NCBI RefSeq assembly: GCF_002483305.1
Contig: NZ_DLHQ01000008.1
Coordinates: 1-64,000 of the forward strand
Reading direction: 5' to 3'
Length of the DNA: 64,000 bases
Source of the DNA: Brevundimonas sp. UBA7664
GTDB taxonomy: Bacteria > Pseudomonadota > Alphaproteobacteria > Caulobacterales > Caulobacteraceae
Part shown: in pieces, positions 8,237 to 16,995 of the stretch
How the letters are laid out: each line of letters begins with the position of its first letter
Numbering within the stretch: the first letter of the stretch is position 1
Notes under the pieces: model-generated
Told to the model about the DNA's origin: nothing
Seen by the model: the letters and a program-made list of their open reading frames with translations, nothing else
Database searches by the model: none
Position numbers and translations under genes: made by a program

Positions 8237-8676
8237 CAGGTCGAGGGGTCAAAGGAGCGGGGTTCGCCGGCGACCGTGTCGGTCGCGGTTCGGCCCGCGA
8301 CGATCCGTGCGGCCGTGGCGTCGAGCAGCCGTTCGATCCGCCGGTCCACGGCCGCCTGGACCGTCGGGTCCTGATCGACCACGGCGTCCGGCAGCCGCAG
8401 GAAGAAAGCCCGCGCCACCTCGATCAGAAGCTCCTGGACGATCTGCATGTCTCTCGCCGTCGACCGCATGTGGTCCCTCAGCGAGCGTTCGAGCTGCAGC
8501 AGCCGATCCTCGGGATCAGCATGAGGCGATTTCTGCAGCCCCCGCGAGATCGCCCGCCCGGCGGCCTGGCTGAGCGGCATCCGGCCTGCCCGCGCCTCGC
8601 GATTAAGCGCCGTCGCGAGCTTGGGATCGGTGAGATAGACCTGCACGCGGGCGGTCTGGGGGTTAGTCCTGGGCAT
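8236..8676 (-). CDS. CopG-family ribbon-helix-helix-like protein between traG and trbB
   Basis: The 146-residue product starts MPRTNPQTARVQVYLTDPKL, a short beta-strand-helix pattern like CopG/ribbon-helix-helix DNA-binding proteins, followed by a long charged helical region. A gene of this type between traG and trbB is common in alphaproteobacterial ICEs and is often annotated as a CopG-family regulator, though direct proof of DNA binding is lacking here. The start overlaps the end of traG by 14 bases and the stop overlaps the trbB ATG, so the three genes are co-translated. I chose ATG 8676 because the frame upstream of it runs entirely inside traG. Confidence 0.8.
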   Translation of the reverse strand: MPRTNPQTARVQVYLTDPKLATALNREARAGRMPLSQAAGRAISRGLQKSPHADPEDRLLQLERSLRDHMRSTARDMQIVQELLIEVARAFFLRLPDAVVDQDPTVQAAVDRRIERLLDATAARIVAGRTATDTVAGEPRSFDPST

Positions 8677-10543
8677 TTCCTGGTCCTTGCAACTGATCGA
8701 GGACCGCCTGTTGCGCGGCCATCTCCTGCGCCACCCGCCCGTAGATATCGGCCGCCCGGGCGGCGACCTTCTTGTCGTCCATGGCCGCCGCCACCTCCTT
8801 GAACAGCGGCAGACTGGCCTGCGCGTCCTCCCCGAGGCTGCGGCGTCCCGCCCACGGATGAGGGGCGCGGGGCGGAACGTCGAGCTGCCGGCCCTGATCG
8901 GGCGGGGTTTCCCCCGCGCGGCTCCGGAATGGTTCGCGCCGGTCATAGAGCAGCTTTTCGGTTCGCAGCGGCCGATGCCCCGCCACGAACACCAGCTGCT
9001 GATCGTCCGGCAGCGACCGAATCTCGCCCGGCTCCAGCAAGGGCCGTTCGATCTCCGCGCGGGACACCGAGCTGCGGCCTGTTCCCAGTCCCGCGGGGCC
9101 GCTCCGGCTGGTGCGGGTTTCGGTCACCGAGCCGGTCAGCCTGGAGACCTTGTCCTGGGTCAACGGATCCAGGGCCGAGAAGGCCGTATAGACCGCGCAG
9201 TTGTCGAGAATGGTGTTGTGCTGACCATAGGTCTCGACGATGTCATTGAGCGACTGGGCCACGAACATCGCCTTGACCCCGTAACCACTCATCAGACGCA
9301 GCGACTTCTCGAAGAAGGCCAGCCGCCCCAGGAGCGGAAACTCGTCCATGACCATCAGAAGCTTGTGGCGTTTCTCCCGGCCGGTCGCGTCCCTGGTCTC
9401 CTCCGCCGTGAGGGCCTGGGCGGCCGCATAGAACATCAATCGCACGAGCGGCCGCAGCGCGGCGGCGTCCGCCGGGGCCACCTGGACATAGAGCGACACC
9501 GGCGCTTCGGCGCACATCAGATCGCCCATGGCGAAGTCGGACGCCGACAGCGCCCGCTCCACATCCTCGCCGGCCAGCCATTTCAGGTAGGACCGCGCCG
9601 TCCCCTGCACCGATGTCCGGAACCGGTCGTGCATGGCGGCATAGCCCTTCACCGCCGTCCGGATGAACGGATGGGTCTCGGGCTTCCCGTCCGCCCCCGA
9701 CCGGTGAAGGGTCTTCATCATCCCGTCGGCCGCATCGTCGAGATCGGCCAGAAGCTCCCGCACCTTGAGCAGGGTCTTGTCGGCGTCCTCGGCGGTGTAG
9801 AGGACATGCAGGATCACGGCTTCGAGGATTTCCGAAGCGGCCTTGTCCCAGATCGCCTCATCGTCCCTTGCGCCCCCGGGATCGGACAGTATGGCCACCA
9901 GACGCTGGACCTGCGCCAGCTCGCCCGGTCCCGGCTGGATCTCCGCCAGCGGATTCCAGCGCGCGGACGCCGGATCCCGCGGCGCGAAATAGGAGGCATG
10001 CGAGAACCGCGAACGCCAGCCGGCCGTGATCCGCCACAGTTCGCGCTTGGGATCATGCACCAGGACGCTCGGGGTCCACGACAACAGGGTCGGGGTCACA
10101 TGGCCCCGCCCCTTGCCGCTGCGGGTCCCGCCGGTCACGAGGGTCGGCCGAAGATCGGCCGTCGCCAGCAGCCGCCCCCTGAATACGCCCAGGACCGCGC
10201 CGGCGGGACTGAGCAGGCCCGCGCGGCGAGCCTCGGCCCAGCCGCCCCATCCCCGGATCCGACGCGCCGTTCGATCGCCGCTGACTAGCGATCCCAGCCC
10301 CAGGCCGCTCGCCGCACCCAACAGGATCAGCGGCGCGCTGCGTGAGACCGCTGTCCGGGCCTCGTCGCCGAACTCCCCGCGCCAGGCCAGGATCGCCCAG
10401 GGCGGATAGAGCGCCAGGTCGGGATGAAGCCGCATCGCCGGGCCAAGCGCCGCGGCCCAGTGATAGGTCCAGGCGAACAGCTGGGTCGCCGCCTGCAATC
10501 CCAGCAGCAGACCCAGACCGAGGCATGCCAGCCGCGCCGGCAC
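8663..10543 (-). CDS. traG: Type IV coupling protein TraG/VirD4
   Basis: The coupling protein brings the relaxase-DNA complex to the secretion channel. The 626-residue product has hydrophobic N-terminal segments (about residues 3-27 and 75-95), a Walker A motif VTGGTRSGKGRG near residue 141, and a Walker B KLLMVMDEFPLLG followed by a typical TraG C-terminus rich in Arg and Asp. It begins with GTG at 10543, directly after the stop of the gntR-like gene, so it may be the second gene of that transcript. Downstream it overlaps the CopG-like gene. All hallmark motifs are intact. Confidence 0.93.
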   Translation of the reverse strand: MPARLACLGLGLLLGLQAATQLFAWTYHWAAALGPAMRLHPDLALYPPWAILAWRGEFGDEARTAVSRSAPLILLGAASGLGLGSLVSGDRTARRIRGWGGWAEARRAGLLSPAGAVLGVFRGRLLATADLRPTLVTGGTRSGKGRGHVTPTLLSWTPSVLVHDPKRELWRITAGWRSRFSHASYFAPRDPASARWNPLAEIQPGPGELAQVQRLVAILSDPGGARDDEAIWDKAASEILEAVILHVLYTAEDADKTLLKVRELLADLDDAADGMMKTLHRSGADGKPETHPFIRTAVKGYAAMHDRFRTSVQGTARSYLKWLAGEDVERALSASDFAMGDLMCAEAPVSLYVQVAPADAAALRPLVRLMFYAAAQALTAEETRDATGREKRHKLLMVMDEFPLLGRLAFFEKSLRLMSGYGVKAMFVAQSLNDIVETYGQHNTILDNCAVYTAFSALDPLTQDKVSRLTGSVTETRTSRSGPAGLGTGRSSVSRAEIERPLLEPGEIRSLPDDQQLVFVAGHRPLRTEKLLYDRREPFRSRAGETPPDQGRQLDVPPRAPHPWAGRRSLGEDAQASLPLFKEVAAAMDDKKVAARAADIYGRVAQEMAAQQAVLDQLQGPGNAQD

Positions 10544-11173
10544 CTAGCCCGCCTCACCGGGAGGATCCCGCCGCTCTCCGGAGACATCGAGGACCAGCAG
10601 CGGCGCGGCATCCATCCGGCGCTGGTGATAGGCGACCAGCGCCTGTCGGAGCGCCGGCATCGAGGCGGAGTCGGCTAGCTGAAGGATCGAGACGGCCTCG
10701 GCTTCACGATCATGCAGGATCCGCCGTTCCGCCTGCGCCAGCGGCAGGAGCTGGCGGCCCACCCGCTCGAAGGCTTTGGCCAGGACCTGATTGCCCGCGC
10801 CCCGGACGATGCGGCCGAGACGTTCGGCCAGCCGCTTTTCCGGTGCGGCGGACGAGGGAACGGGTTCATCACGGTCCTGCACGGCTTCGGCCAGGTTCAG
10901 ACTTGTCGTCAGGCAATGGAGCCGGAAGGCGAACCGGTCCCGAACCAGGGCCGCGTCGATCCGCGAGGCCAGATAGCCGCCGAAGGGCGCGCGTTCGACC
11001 AAGCCCTCGCCGCACAGCCAGGCGAGGGCCTCGCGCACCGGCGTGGTCGACAGCCGCAGGCGTCGGGCCTCCTCGATGATCACGATGGGCGTCCCGGGCG
11101 CATAGTTGCCCTGCTCGGACAGATGGCGAATGCTCTCCAGGGCAAGGAAGAAGGGATCGCGCTTTCGGGTCAC
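10544..11173 (-). CDS. GntR-family transcriptional regulator
   Basis: The product (209 residues from the GTG at 11173) has a GntR-type winged helix near the N-terminus: GTPIVIIEEARRLRLSTTPV, then REALAWLCGEGLVERAPFGG, matching the recognition helix and wing of FadR/GntR proteins. The remaining helical part resembles an FCD-like effector domain but is short and divergent. GTG 11173 is favoured because it is preceded by GGAG at a proper distance and the family starts just before this point; an ATG at 11239 lies in the upstream leader. It abuts traG without a gap, which suggests control of the conjugation operon and possibly autoregulation. Confidence 0.75.
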   Translation of the reverse strand: MTRKRDPFFLALESIRHLSEQGNYAPGTPIVIIEEARRLRLSTTPVREALAWLCGEGLVERAPFGGYLASRIDAALVRDRFAFRLHCLTTSLNLAEAVQDRDEPVPSSAAPEKRLAERLGRIVRGAGNQVLAKAFERVGRQLLPLAQAERRILHDREAEAVSILQLADSASMPALRQALVAYHQRRMDAAPLLVLDVSGERRDPPGEAG

Positions 11174-11406
11174 GGCCGTCTCCGGAAGTGGAACACGGGA
11201 TTGATGGCGGCGGCCGGCCGGTTCGCCAACCGGTTGCATACCCTAATCACGAATTTCGCCATAAAACGTCGAGATATCCGCCGGGAGCCATCGGTTCTCC
11301 CGCCGCTTTGTGGCGGACGAACGCCGGTTGTGTACGGAAACGAAAGGATGAGCGTTGCCCACTGAAGCGTCCCGTCGCACCATCCCGTGTTTGAGAGTTT
11401 TCGCCG
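11174..11406. promoter_or_regulatory. Divergent promoter region of gntR-like and xre genes
   Basis: These 233 bases separate two divergent regulators. A symmetric CCGGTT-CGCC-AACCGG lies at 11218-11233, followed by a relatively AT-rich stretch (about 11235-11275) suitable for promoters. No gene is supported. The dyad is a candidate site for the GntR-like protein. Confidence 0.45.
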
Positions 11407-11892
11407 ATGAGTGGAGTGCCGCCTGAACTGCCCCGTGACGGCGAGTTGCTTTCCGCGGCGGTCAAGGCGGTCCGCAAACATCGCGGCATGACCACGGCCG
11501 AGGTCGCCAGCGCCATGAACATGGCGCTCAGAACCTATGAACGCTTCGAGTCGGGTGCCACCCGCCTGAACCTCGACCATATCCACCGGTTCGCCGCGGC
11601 GACCAACAGCGATCCCTATGCCCTCATTCTCTCGGTCGTGATCGGGTCGTCCGAGCTGGCCCGGCGCTGCGCCGACAACAAGATGGCGACCATCCTCACC
11701 GTGGCGATCCAGCGGTTCGACCAGGCCATCCAGGATCGTCTCATGGACCTGGACGCCCGCACCCTGATCACCGCGATCACCGGGATGTTCGACACCCTGC
11801 TGGACGGCGACGAGACGAGCGAGCAGGCCCAGGCCTGGTTACAGACGGGCGCGGCCGAGTTGCTCTCCAAACGCCCCAAACCGGGACGCTGA
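11407..11892 (+). CDS. XRE-family helix-turn-helix regulator
   Basis: The 161-residue product has an XRE-type helix-turn-helix at about residues 14-70 (AVRKHRGMTTAEVASAMNMA followed by LRTYERFESG), with a C-terminal helical part of unknown fold. It is divergent from the GntR-like gene and ends about 95 bases before the lasso peptide precursor. It may regulate either side; nothing in the sequence ties it specifically to lasso peptide production. Similar XRE genes sit next to conjugation genes in related elements, so a role in element control is equally likely. Confidence 0.8.
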   Translation: MSGVPPELPRDGELLSAAVKAVRKHRGMTTAEVASAMNMALRTYERFESGATRLNLDHIHRFAAATNSDPYALILSVVIGSSELARRCADNKMATILTVAIQRFDQAIQDRLMDLDARTLITAITGMFDTLLDGDETSEQAQAWLQTGAAELLSKRPKPGR

Positions 11893-11987
11893 CCCCTCAA
11901 TATACTCCAGATATAGCTTTTCAGACGGTCGAGCCGCGCGCTCACTCCTTAGGCCACATCCGTGGCGACCAACCCAAGGAGACTGTG
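11893..11987 (+). promoter_or_regulatory. Promoter and ribosome site region of the lasso precursor
   Basis: The 95-base leader has an AT-rich segment, CTCAATATACTCCAGATATA, shortly after the xre stop, which is the best promoter candidate, and a strong ribosome site AAGGAGA (11976-11982) five bases before the precursor ATG. No operator could be assigned. Confidence 0.5.
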
Positions 11988-12110
11988 ATGACAACCCCCA
12001 CCCCCAAACTGCGCCTCGTCACCCTCGGCAGCGCCAGGGCCCTGACCCGTGACCTGACGGGCGGCCAGTATATGGAGATCAACGTCTTCGACAGCCGCAA
12101 GCCGGCCTGA
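11988..12110 (+). CDS. Lasso peptide precursor (A protein), 40 residues
   Basis: The short gene encodes a leader with VTLGSARALTR, matching the leader end of proteobacterial lasso precursors such as astexin (LGK....TR), with the conserved Thr at the position before last. Cleavage after TR gives the 19-residue core DLTGGQYMEINVFDSRKPA. Glu9 is the only acid at ring position 7-9, so the expected product is a nine-residue ring joining the Asp1 amino group to the Glu9 side chain, with a ten-residue loop and tail. Phe13, Arg16 or Lys17 could act as plugs. A first residue of Asp is unusual (Gly is the norm). By my calculation the cyclised peptide has a monoisotopic mass near 2122.02. The gene has a strong ribosome site and is followed by a hairpin and then the B gene. 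Confidence 0.88.
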   Translation: MTTPTPKLRLVTLGSARALTRDLTGGQYMEINVFDSRKPA

Positions 12111-12165
12111 GCGAAAGCGGACGGTCGCCGACGGCGATCGTCCGCAACGCGCGGTGGACAGACAA
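12111..12165 (+). promoter_or_regulatory. A-B intergenic region of the lasso operon
   Basis: Fifty-five bases between precursor and B gene contain the hairpin at 12118-12144 and a GGTGGA ribosome site shortly before the B ATG. There is no separate promoter that I can see, so A, B and C are probably one transcript with unequal output. Confidence 0.5.
12118..12144 (+). other. Strong hairpin between lasso precursor and B gene
   Basis: CGGACGGTCGCC and GGCGATCGTCCG form a 12-base-pair stem (one G-U pair) with a GAC loop, starting 8 bases after the precursor stop. There is no following T run, so rather than a full terminator it probably protects the precursor transcript or lowers read-through, giving more A peptide than B and C enzymes. 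Confidence 0.6.
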
Positions 12166-12810
12166 ATGACGGTTCAACTCTGGTGCGCTGACGGCGTGTT
12201 CCTGGCGCAGGTTCGTGAAGACATCGTGATGCTGGATGTGAACGCCGACCAGTACCACTGCCTTCTGGATGCGGCGGAATGGATTGTGGTCGACAAGAGC
12301 GGTTCCGTCGTGGTGCCCGACAGGGCCGCTGCAACTGAACTGCTGTCCGCCGGCATCGCCGTTGGTGAACGCCCTGGGCCGCCACGACGCACACCAGAGG
12401 CGGCTCAACGGGAGTTGGTGCCAGCGTCGTCCCCCCCCAAATGGACCCTTTTCCACACCGGATTTGCGCTCGCCACTGCGACGATGGCCTTCCGGGATAG
12501 AACGCTTCGTCAGATCATCGAAACTTCGGCTCCGTCCTCTGCCCGGCGCGGACCCGTTGGCGACGCTCGTCTGGACAGGTCCGTCGCTGCCTTTCGAGGT
12601 GCGCTCCCTTGGGTCCCTTTCGAAGGGGAATGCCTGCAGAGAGCCTTCCAGCTCAGACGCGTCCTGGCCGGCAAAGGCATCCACACCGACTGGATCTTCG
12701 GGGTGCGGACCTGGCCGTTCGCTGCACACTGCTGGCTGCAGATCGGCGACCTCGTCATCGCTGACACCCTCGAACGCGTGGATCGGTACACGCCAATAAT
12801 GGTCGCCTGA
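12166..12810 (+). CDS. Lasso peptide B protein: RRE-leader peptidase fusion
   Basis: This protein binds the precursor leader and cuts it off. The N-terminal part (about residues 1-65) is the PqqD-like RiPP recognition element, visible as VFLAQVREDIVMLDVNADQY. The C-terminal half is the transglutaminase-like cysteine peptidase, with the triad Cys156 (ECLQRAF), His188 (AAHCWLQ) and Asp200 (VIADTLERV). In many Gram-positive clusters these are two genes (B1, B2); here they are fused, as is normal in Proteobacteria. I chose ATG 12166 over the in-frame GTG 12154, four codons upstream. The cyclase gene follows after two bases, so B and C are coupled. Confidence 0.93.
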   Translation: MTVQLWCADGVFLAQVREDIVMLDVNADQYHCLLDAAEWIVVDKSGSVVVPDRAAATELLSAGIAVGERPGPPRRTPEAAQRELVPASSPPKWTLFHTGFALATATMAFRDRTLRQIIETSAPSSARRGPVGDARLDRSVAAFRGALPWVPFEGECLQRAFQLRRVLAGKGIHTDWIFGVRTWPFAAHCWLQIGDLVIADTLERVDRYTPIMVA

Positions 12811-12812
12811 CG

Positions 12813-14564
12813 GTGGGCGACTACCTCATCGTGGTCCGACGTCCGGACGATCCCGAGGCGAAAATCCTTTCCGCTGAACTCGCACAGCTCGCACGGTCCA
12901 AGGGCCTCGTGGTGTCCGATCTCAACGGTCGCGCGTGGCTTGGGGTCAAAGGGCCAAATACGCCGAGAACCCTGGCGGTCGGCCCATGGACCCTGGTCGG
13001 CGACGTGTTCAACCGGCGGCAACCCGTCCTCCCCACCCGGGCAGACGATCCAGACGACTATGAACGCAAGCTGTTCGCCCGCTTCTGGGGCCGGTACGTC
13101 GGGGTGCGCTTCGGTGCCCAATCCCAACTGGCGTCGGTCCTACGGGATCCCTCCGGCGCGCTCGAATGCGTCGCCTGGGCGCACGAAGGCCTGACGATCG
13201 TCGCCTCGGATGCACCGGACTGGCTGGTGGAGAAGCTCCAGCCGCCCTGGCGCATCAATGTCGACAGGCTATCGCAGGCTCTGCTGGACCCCTTCCTCTC
13301 ATCGGGCCCCCTGCTTCTGGACGGTCCCATCGCGGTTGCCCCCGGAACGGTGCAGCCCCTCCCCTTGTCCATTCCTGCCCGATCCCTCTGGCACCCGGCC
13401 GACGTCGCGCATCGCAGCCTGGGCCCGCCGCCCTCGCTTGAGGACGCTGCCGCTTCGATCCGCGCCGCCATAGACGAAGCGGTTGCGGGGCTGGCGAGTG
13501 TTTCAGGGCCCGTTGCCGCGGAAGTGTCAGGTGGACTGGACTCCAGCCTCGTGGCTTCCAGCCTGACACGCAGCCCCTCTATCGACGTCAGCCTCTGGCT
13601 CAACGCCTATGGCGCGACACCGGAAGCAGATGAACGCGCCTATGTTGCCGCGCTTGGCGAGGGCTTGGGGATCGTCCCAACATGCGTGCCGCATCGCACG
13701 GGTGCCATGACGGAAGCGTGGCTAGAGCGCACGTCCCAAGGGCTTCGCCCCGGACTCAATGCCCTCGACCGTCCTCACGACATGGACTGGGCCGCCCGGC
13801 TGCACGACGTCGGCGCGACGGCGTTGATGACCGGCAAGGGTGGGGATTCGATCCTTCTGCAAAGCTCCACCAGCGACGTCTTCACCGATCTCTGGCTGGC
13901 GCGGGGCTGGCGCGCCCTCTTTGCGCCCGATGTCCCGCGCCTGGCTGCGGAAAACGAAATTTCTGTCTGGTCGATGATCCGCGAGGCCCGTCGCCACGGC
14001 CGAGAGGGCCAGCGCCTTCCGGTGCGAGACGAGGGCATTCTTGTCCCGCACCAACAACCCGTAGCGCATCCCTGGCTCGCCGACTGCGACGGGTTCGGTC
14101 CCGCCAAGACACTTCAGATCGCGGGCGTCCTGGACAGCGTATCGCGACACGGGCCCTCGATGCTTACCGAAACCGTCGATGTGCGGCACCCGATGTGCGC
14201 CCAGCCCGTGATCGAGGCGTGCCTCGCGATTCCGACCCCGCTCCTGACTTTCGGTGGTCGCGACCGAGGGCTGGCGAGGTACGCCTTCAGGGATCGACTG
14301 CCGAGGGCGATCATCGAGCGCCGGTCGAAAGGCGACATGACGCGGATCTACGCCATGATGATCCTGGACAATCTCGCCGTATTGCGGCCCTGGCTTCTGG
14401 ACGGGCGGCTGGCGGCGCTCGGTGTCCTCGACCGCAGCGCCGCCGATCAGCTTCTGACTCGCGAGAGCCTGATATGGCGCGGTGCCTATTCCACCATCAT
14501 TGTGGCTGCGGCGTTTGAGGGCTGGGTCCGGGCATGGGAACGACGTCTGAAGCCTCCGGACTGA
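12813..14564 (+). CDS. Lasso peptide cyclase (C protein, asparagine synthetase-like)
   Basis: The C protein activates the side-chain carboxylate of the ring acid with ATP and closes the macrolactam. The 583-residue product (GTG start, two bases after the B stop) has the PP-loop ATP pyrophosphatase motif SGGLDSS at residues 239-245 and the asparagine synthetase-type fold around it. Its N-terminal domain corresponds to a degenerate glutaminase region without the usual Cys2 nucleophile. Length matches known lasso cyclases. The last 68 bases overlap the convergent isopeptidase gene. The substrate here would be Glu9 of the adjacent precursor. Confidence 0.93.
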   Translation: MGDYLIVVRRPDDPEAKILSAELAQLARSKGLVVSDLNGRAWLGVKGPNTPRTLAVGPWTLVGDVFNRRQPVLPTRADDPDDYERKLFARFWGRYVGVRFGAQSQLASVLRDPSGALECVAWAHEGLTIVASDAPDWLVEKLQPPWRINVDRLSQALLDPFLSSGPLLLDGPIAVAPGTVQPLPLSIPARSLWHPADVAHRSLGPPPSLEDAAASIRAAIDEAVAGLASVSGPVAAEVSGGLDSSLVASSLTRSPSIDVSLWLNAYGATPEADERAYVAALGEGLGIVPTCVPHRTGAMTEAWLERTSQGLRPGLNALDRPHDMDWAARLHDVGATALMTGKGGDSILLQSSTSDVFTDLWLARGWRALFAPDVPRLAAENEISVWSMIREARRHGREGQRLPVRDEGILVPHQQPVAHPWLADCDGFGPAKTLQIAGVLDSVSRHGPSMLTETVDVRHPMCAQPVIEACLAIPTPLLTFGGRDRGLARYAFRDRLPRAIIERRSKGDMTRIYAMMILDNLAVLRPWLLDGRLAALGVLDRSAADQLLTRESLIWRGAYSTIIVAAAFEGWVRAWERRLKPPD

Positions 14565-16986
14565 TGATCGGCGACCCCGGCAGGGTCCGATCCAGCCAGT
14601 CGAACACCTGACCGTAGAGGTCGCGCAGGTTGGCCGGGCTGAGAACGTGGTGGTGCTCTCCCCAGTATGTGACGAGCCGCGCCGTTCCCCCTTGTCGGTA
14701 AAGGGCGCTGAACATCCGTTCGGACTGCGACATCGGGATGAAGTCCCTGTCCGCCGTGATCAGCATGACCGGTGCGGTGATCCGGTCCGCCGCAAGATAG
14801 GGACTGTGTTCGATATAGGCTCCCGGGTTGGCCCAGGGCGGCTCGGCAAGCTCGCCCTGCCCAACCTCCACATAGCCTTGCTGGTTCATCATCATGAAGC
14901 CGTCCTCAGGCATCACTCGGGTCGCGGGGATGAACTCCCCCCATTCGCCGAACCAGTCCGACATTCCGGATGAGGCGATATAGGACTGGTAGCGCGCCGA
15001 TCGCGTGGCGACGGCCAAGGCGGTGTAGCCCCCAAAGCTGTGGCCTTGAATGGCGATGCGGTTGCGCGGCAGTTCGGGATGGGCGGCCAGGGTCGCATCA
15101 ACCGCCGCATCGACACTTCGGACAAGGAAGTCGACTGCGGTCGTCCCCTCCTCGCCTATCGGAATCGACGGCGTCAGCACCGCATACCCTGCGCCCGCCA
15201 TCACCACCGCCCGAAGGCCATAGGTGAGTGTCTGCGGTCCGGACCAGTCGCCGGCATCCACAGACCCGGGATAGACTTGGACCACGAGGCCCTTGATCGT
15301 TTCGGACCCGCTCAACGGGGGCAGGAATAGCCAGCTCCGCGTGTGGCGGCCCCGCGCGTCCAGATGATCCACCGCCACCGGCTTCACGAGGGTGACGTCG
15401 GCCAGCCCCGCGTTCACCCGATCCAGGTCGGAAACGCCCGTGGGCGTCCTGAGGCGCAGGGTTTCGACGAGTTCGACGCGGTCCAGAACCAGCGCCATTT
15501 CCGAGGACACAGCAACCACCCGGCCTCCCTCACCAACACCGGGACCGATCCGTCGCACCGCGCCCGCGCCTGTCAGGACGAGGCTTTCGCCTTCTGGTCC
15601 GAGCATGGCGACCCAATTCTGACGCGGCGCGTCATTCACCTTGAGCCGAAACGGCTTCTCGATATCGCTGATCTCAACCTTCCGCACCAGCAGATCCGGC
15701 GGTCCCACGCGTTGAAGGCCCTTCGACCCCACAGTCCACAAACCGCCATCGGCGATCAGAAAAATCGCATCCCCGGCGACGGCGGCAATCTGGGAGGGAA
15801 CGGATGTCAATTCGCCGGTCATCGGGGCCGGTCGTCCACCCGCCGCAAGCGCGTACCAGTCAAAACGCTCTCCGTCCTTCGGGCGCGCATATACAACCGG
15901 GGTCCCACCCAGCCACTCCGCCCGGACGCCCCTCAGAATGTCGGCGCTTCCGCCGGGCGTCAGCCCGTCGAGCGGGACCATGGCTGCGCCGGCCTGATCG
16001 ACGTGCATCAGCCTGCCGTCAGTCCAGTCCGTTCCGTCCTGACGCGCCCATACGAGAAGGCTGCTGGAATCCGAAGACCATCGCAGGAGGTGGGGCGCGA
16101 CATCGAACGCGTCCATCGGCCTGGCGACTGCGTCGTCAACCAGATTGATGATCGCAAGCCGCTGGCGGGTCGAACCCTCCGCCTGAACGATGGACTCGGG
16201 CCGGATGGCCATGCGCTCTTCGCCCAGGATCACGGCGACCCGCCGCGCATCCGGTGACACCGCGAAATCAGCAATTCGGCCCTCAGCCAGCGTCCGGCGC
16301 CCGCCAGTCCGAAGATCGAGAACAATCAGAGCCTGGACGGCGTCCGGGGTTTCCGCCGTCGCCACGCCGCCTTGGGTCTCGACGACCGTGCGGGATGCCT
16401 CTCGGCCGAGCGCGGTGCGCTCCCAGGCTTGGGTCGCCCGAGCCTGGCTCCCGCCGTAGTACCGCAGGATGGCAGGAAGGCTCCCATCGGGCCGGACAGT
16501 CAGCGCGATCTCATCGTCGGATATCCATTCCGCCGCCGCGCCGGTCAGCGGGATTTCCGGCGTTAGACCTGTCCATTCAACCGACCTGTCTGCGAGCGTG
16601 ACGATCCCGATCTGCAGACGGGCGTCCCGAAAACTGTAGACCAGCATTCGGGTCCCGGACGGCGACCAGGCCCCGCGCAACAGCCCTGCAGGTTCGTTCG
16701 GCAGCAGACGCTCCGATGGAGCCGCGGGCCTCGTCAGGTCAGCAAGCCAGAGGTCTGTGATCGCCCAGGTGGAGCGGCCTCCAAAGTCGAACCGCGGGGT
16801 GGTGTCATAGGCACCGCGCTTCTCGTAGACAGCCCATGCGCCGTCCGGCGCGATGGAGGCTCGGCCGAATCCTTCGAGCGTCACAACATCATCGACCCCA
16901 AGGGGCCGCGACTGGGCGAAGGATGACGACGCCAGACACGCGAGCGCCATGACCGCCCAGACAAGGCGGTGAAGGGAACTGAACAT
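14497..16986 (-). CDS. Lasso peptide isopeptidase (S9 prolyl oligopeptidase-like)
   Basis: Isopeptidases of the AtxE type hydrolyse the ring amide of the lasso peptide, linearising it in the producer. The 829-residue product has a signal peptide (to about residue 24, ending SSSFAQ), a large beta-propeller-like region and a C-terminal alpha/beta hydrolase domain. The triad is visible as Ser650 in GHSFGG, Asp746 or Asp748 in ADRD, and a His in the HHH run at residues 778-780. The gene is convergent with B-C, overlapping C by 68 bases, and sits 10 bases downstream of the TonB receptor gene, so it is expressed with the uptake genes. This pairing marks the astexin/caulonodin type of cluster, which lacks an exporter. 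Confidence 0.9.
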   Translation of the reverse strand: MFSSLHRLVWAVMALACLASSSFAQSRPLGVDDVVTLEGFGRASIAPDGAWAVYEKRGAYDTTPRFDFGGRSTWAITDLWLADLTRPAAPSERLLPNEPAGLLRGAWSPSGTRMLVYSFRDARLQIGIVTLADRSVEWTGLTPEIPLTGAAAEWISDDEIALTVRPDGSLPAILRYYGGSQARATQAWERTALGREASRTVVETQGGVATAETPDAVQALIVLDLRTGGRRTLAEGRIADFAVSPDARRVAVILGEERMAIRPESIVQAEGSTRQRLAIINLVDDAVARPMDAFDVAPHLLRWSSDSSSLLVWARQDGTDWTDGRLMHVDQAGAAMVPLDGLTPGGSADILRGVRAEWLGGTPVVYARPKDGERFDWYALAAGGRPAPMTGELTSVPSQIAAVAGDAIFLIADGGLWTVGSKGLQRVGPPDLLVRKVEISDIEKPFRLKVNDAPRQNWVAMLGPEGESLVLTGAGAVRRIGPGVGEGGRVVAVSSEMALVLDRVELVETLRLRTPTGVSDLDRVNAGLADVTLVKPVAVDHLDARGRHTRSWLFLPPLSGSETIKGLVVQVYPGSVDAGDWSGPQTLTYGLRAVVMAGAGYAVLTPSIPIGEEGTTAVDFLVRSVDAAVDATLAAHPELPRNRIAIQGHSFGGYTALAVATRSARYQSYIASSGMSDWFGEWGEFIPATRVMPEDGFMMMNQQGYVEVGQGELAEPPWANPGAYIEHSPYLAADRITAPVMLITADRDFIPMSQSERMFSALYRQGGTARLVTYWGEHHHVLSPANLRDLYGQVFDWLDRTLPGSPIISPEASDVVPMPGPSPQTPQPQ

Positions 16987-16995
16987 GGCTCGCCC

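Noticed and set aside
12060..12110. Alternative lasso core starting GGQYM after LT
   Set aside because: The ring acid would fall at position 6 or 14, outside the 7-9 range, and the TR leader end would be lost.
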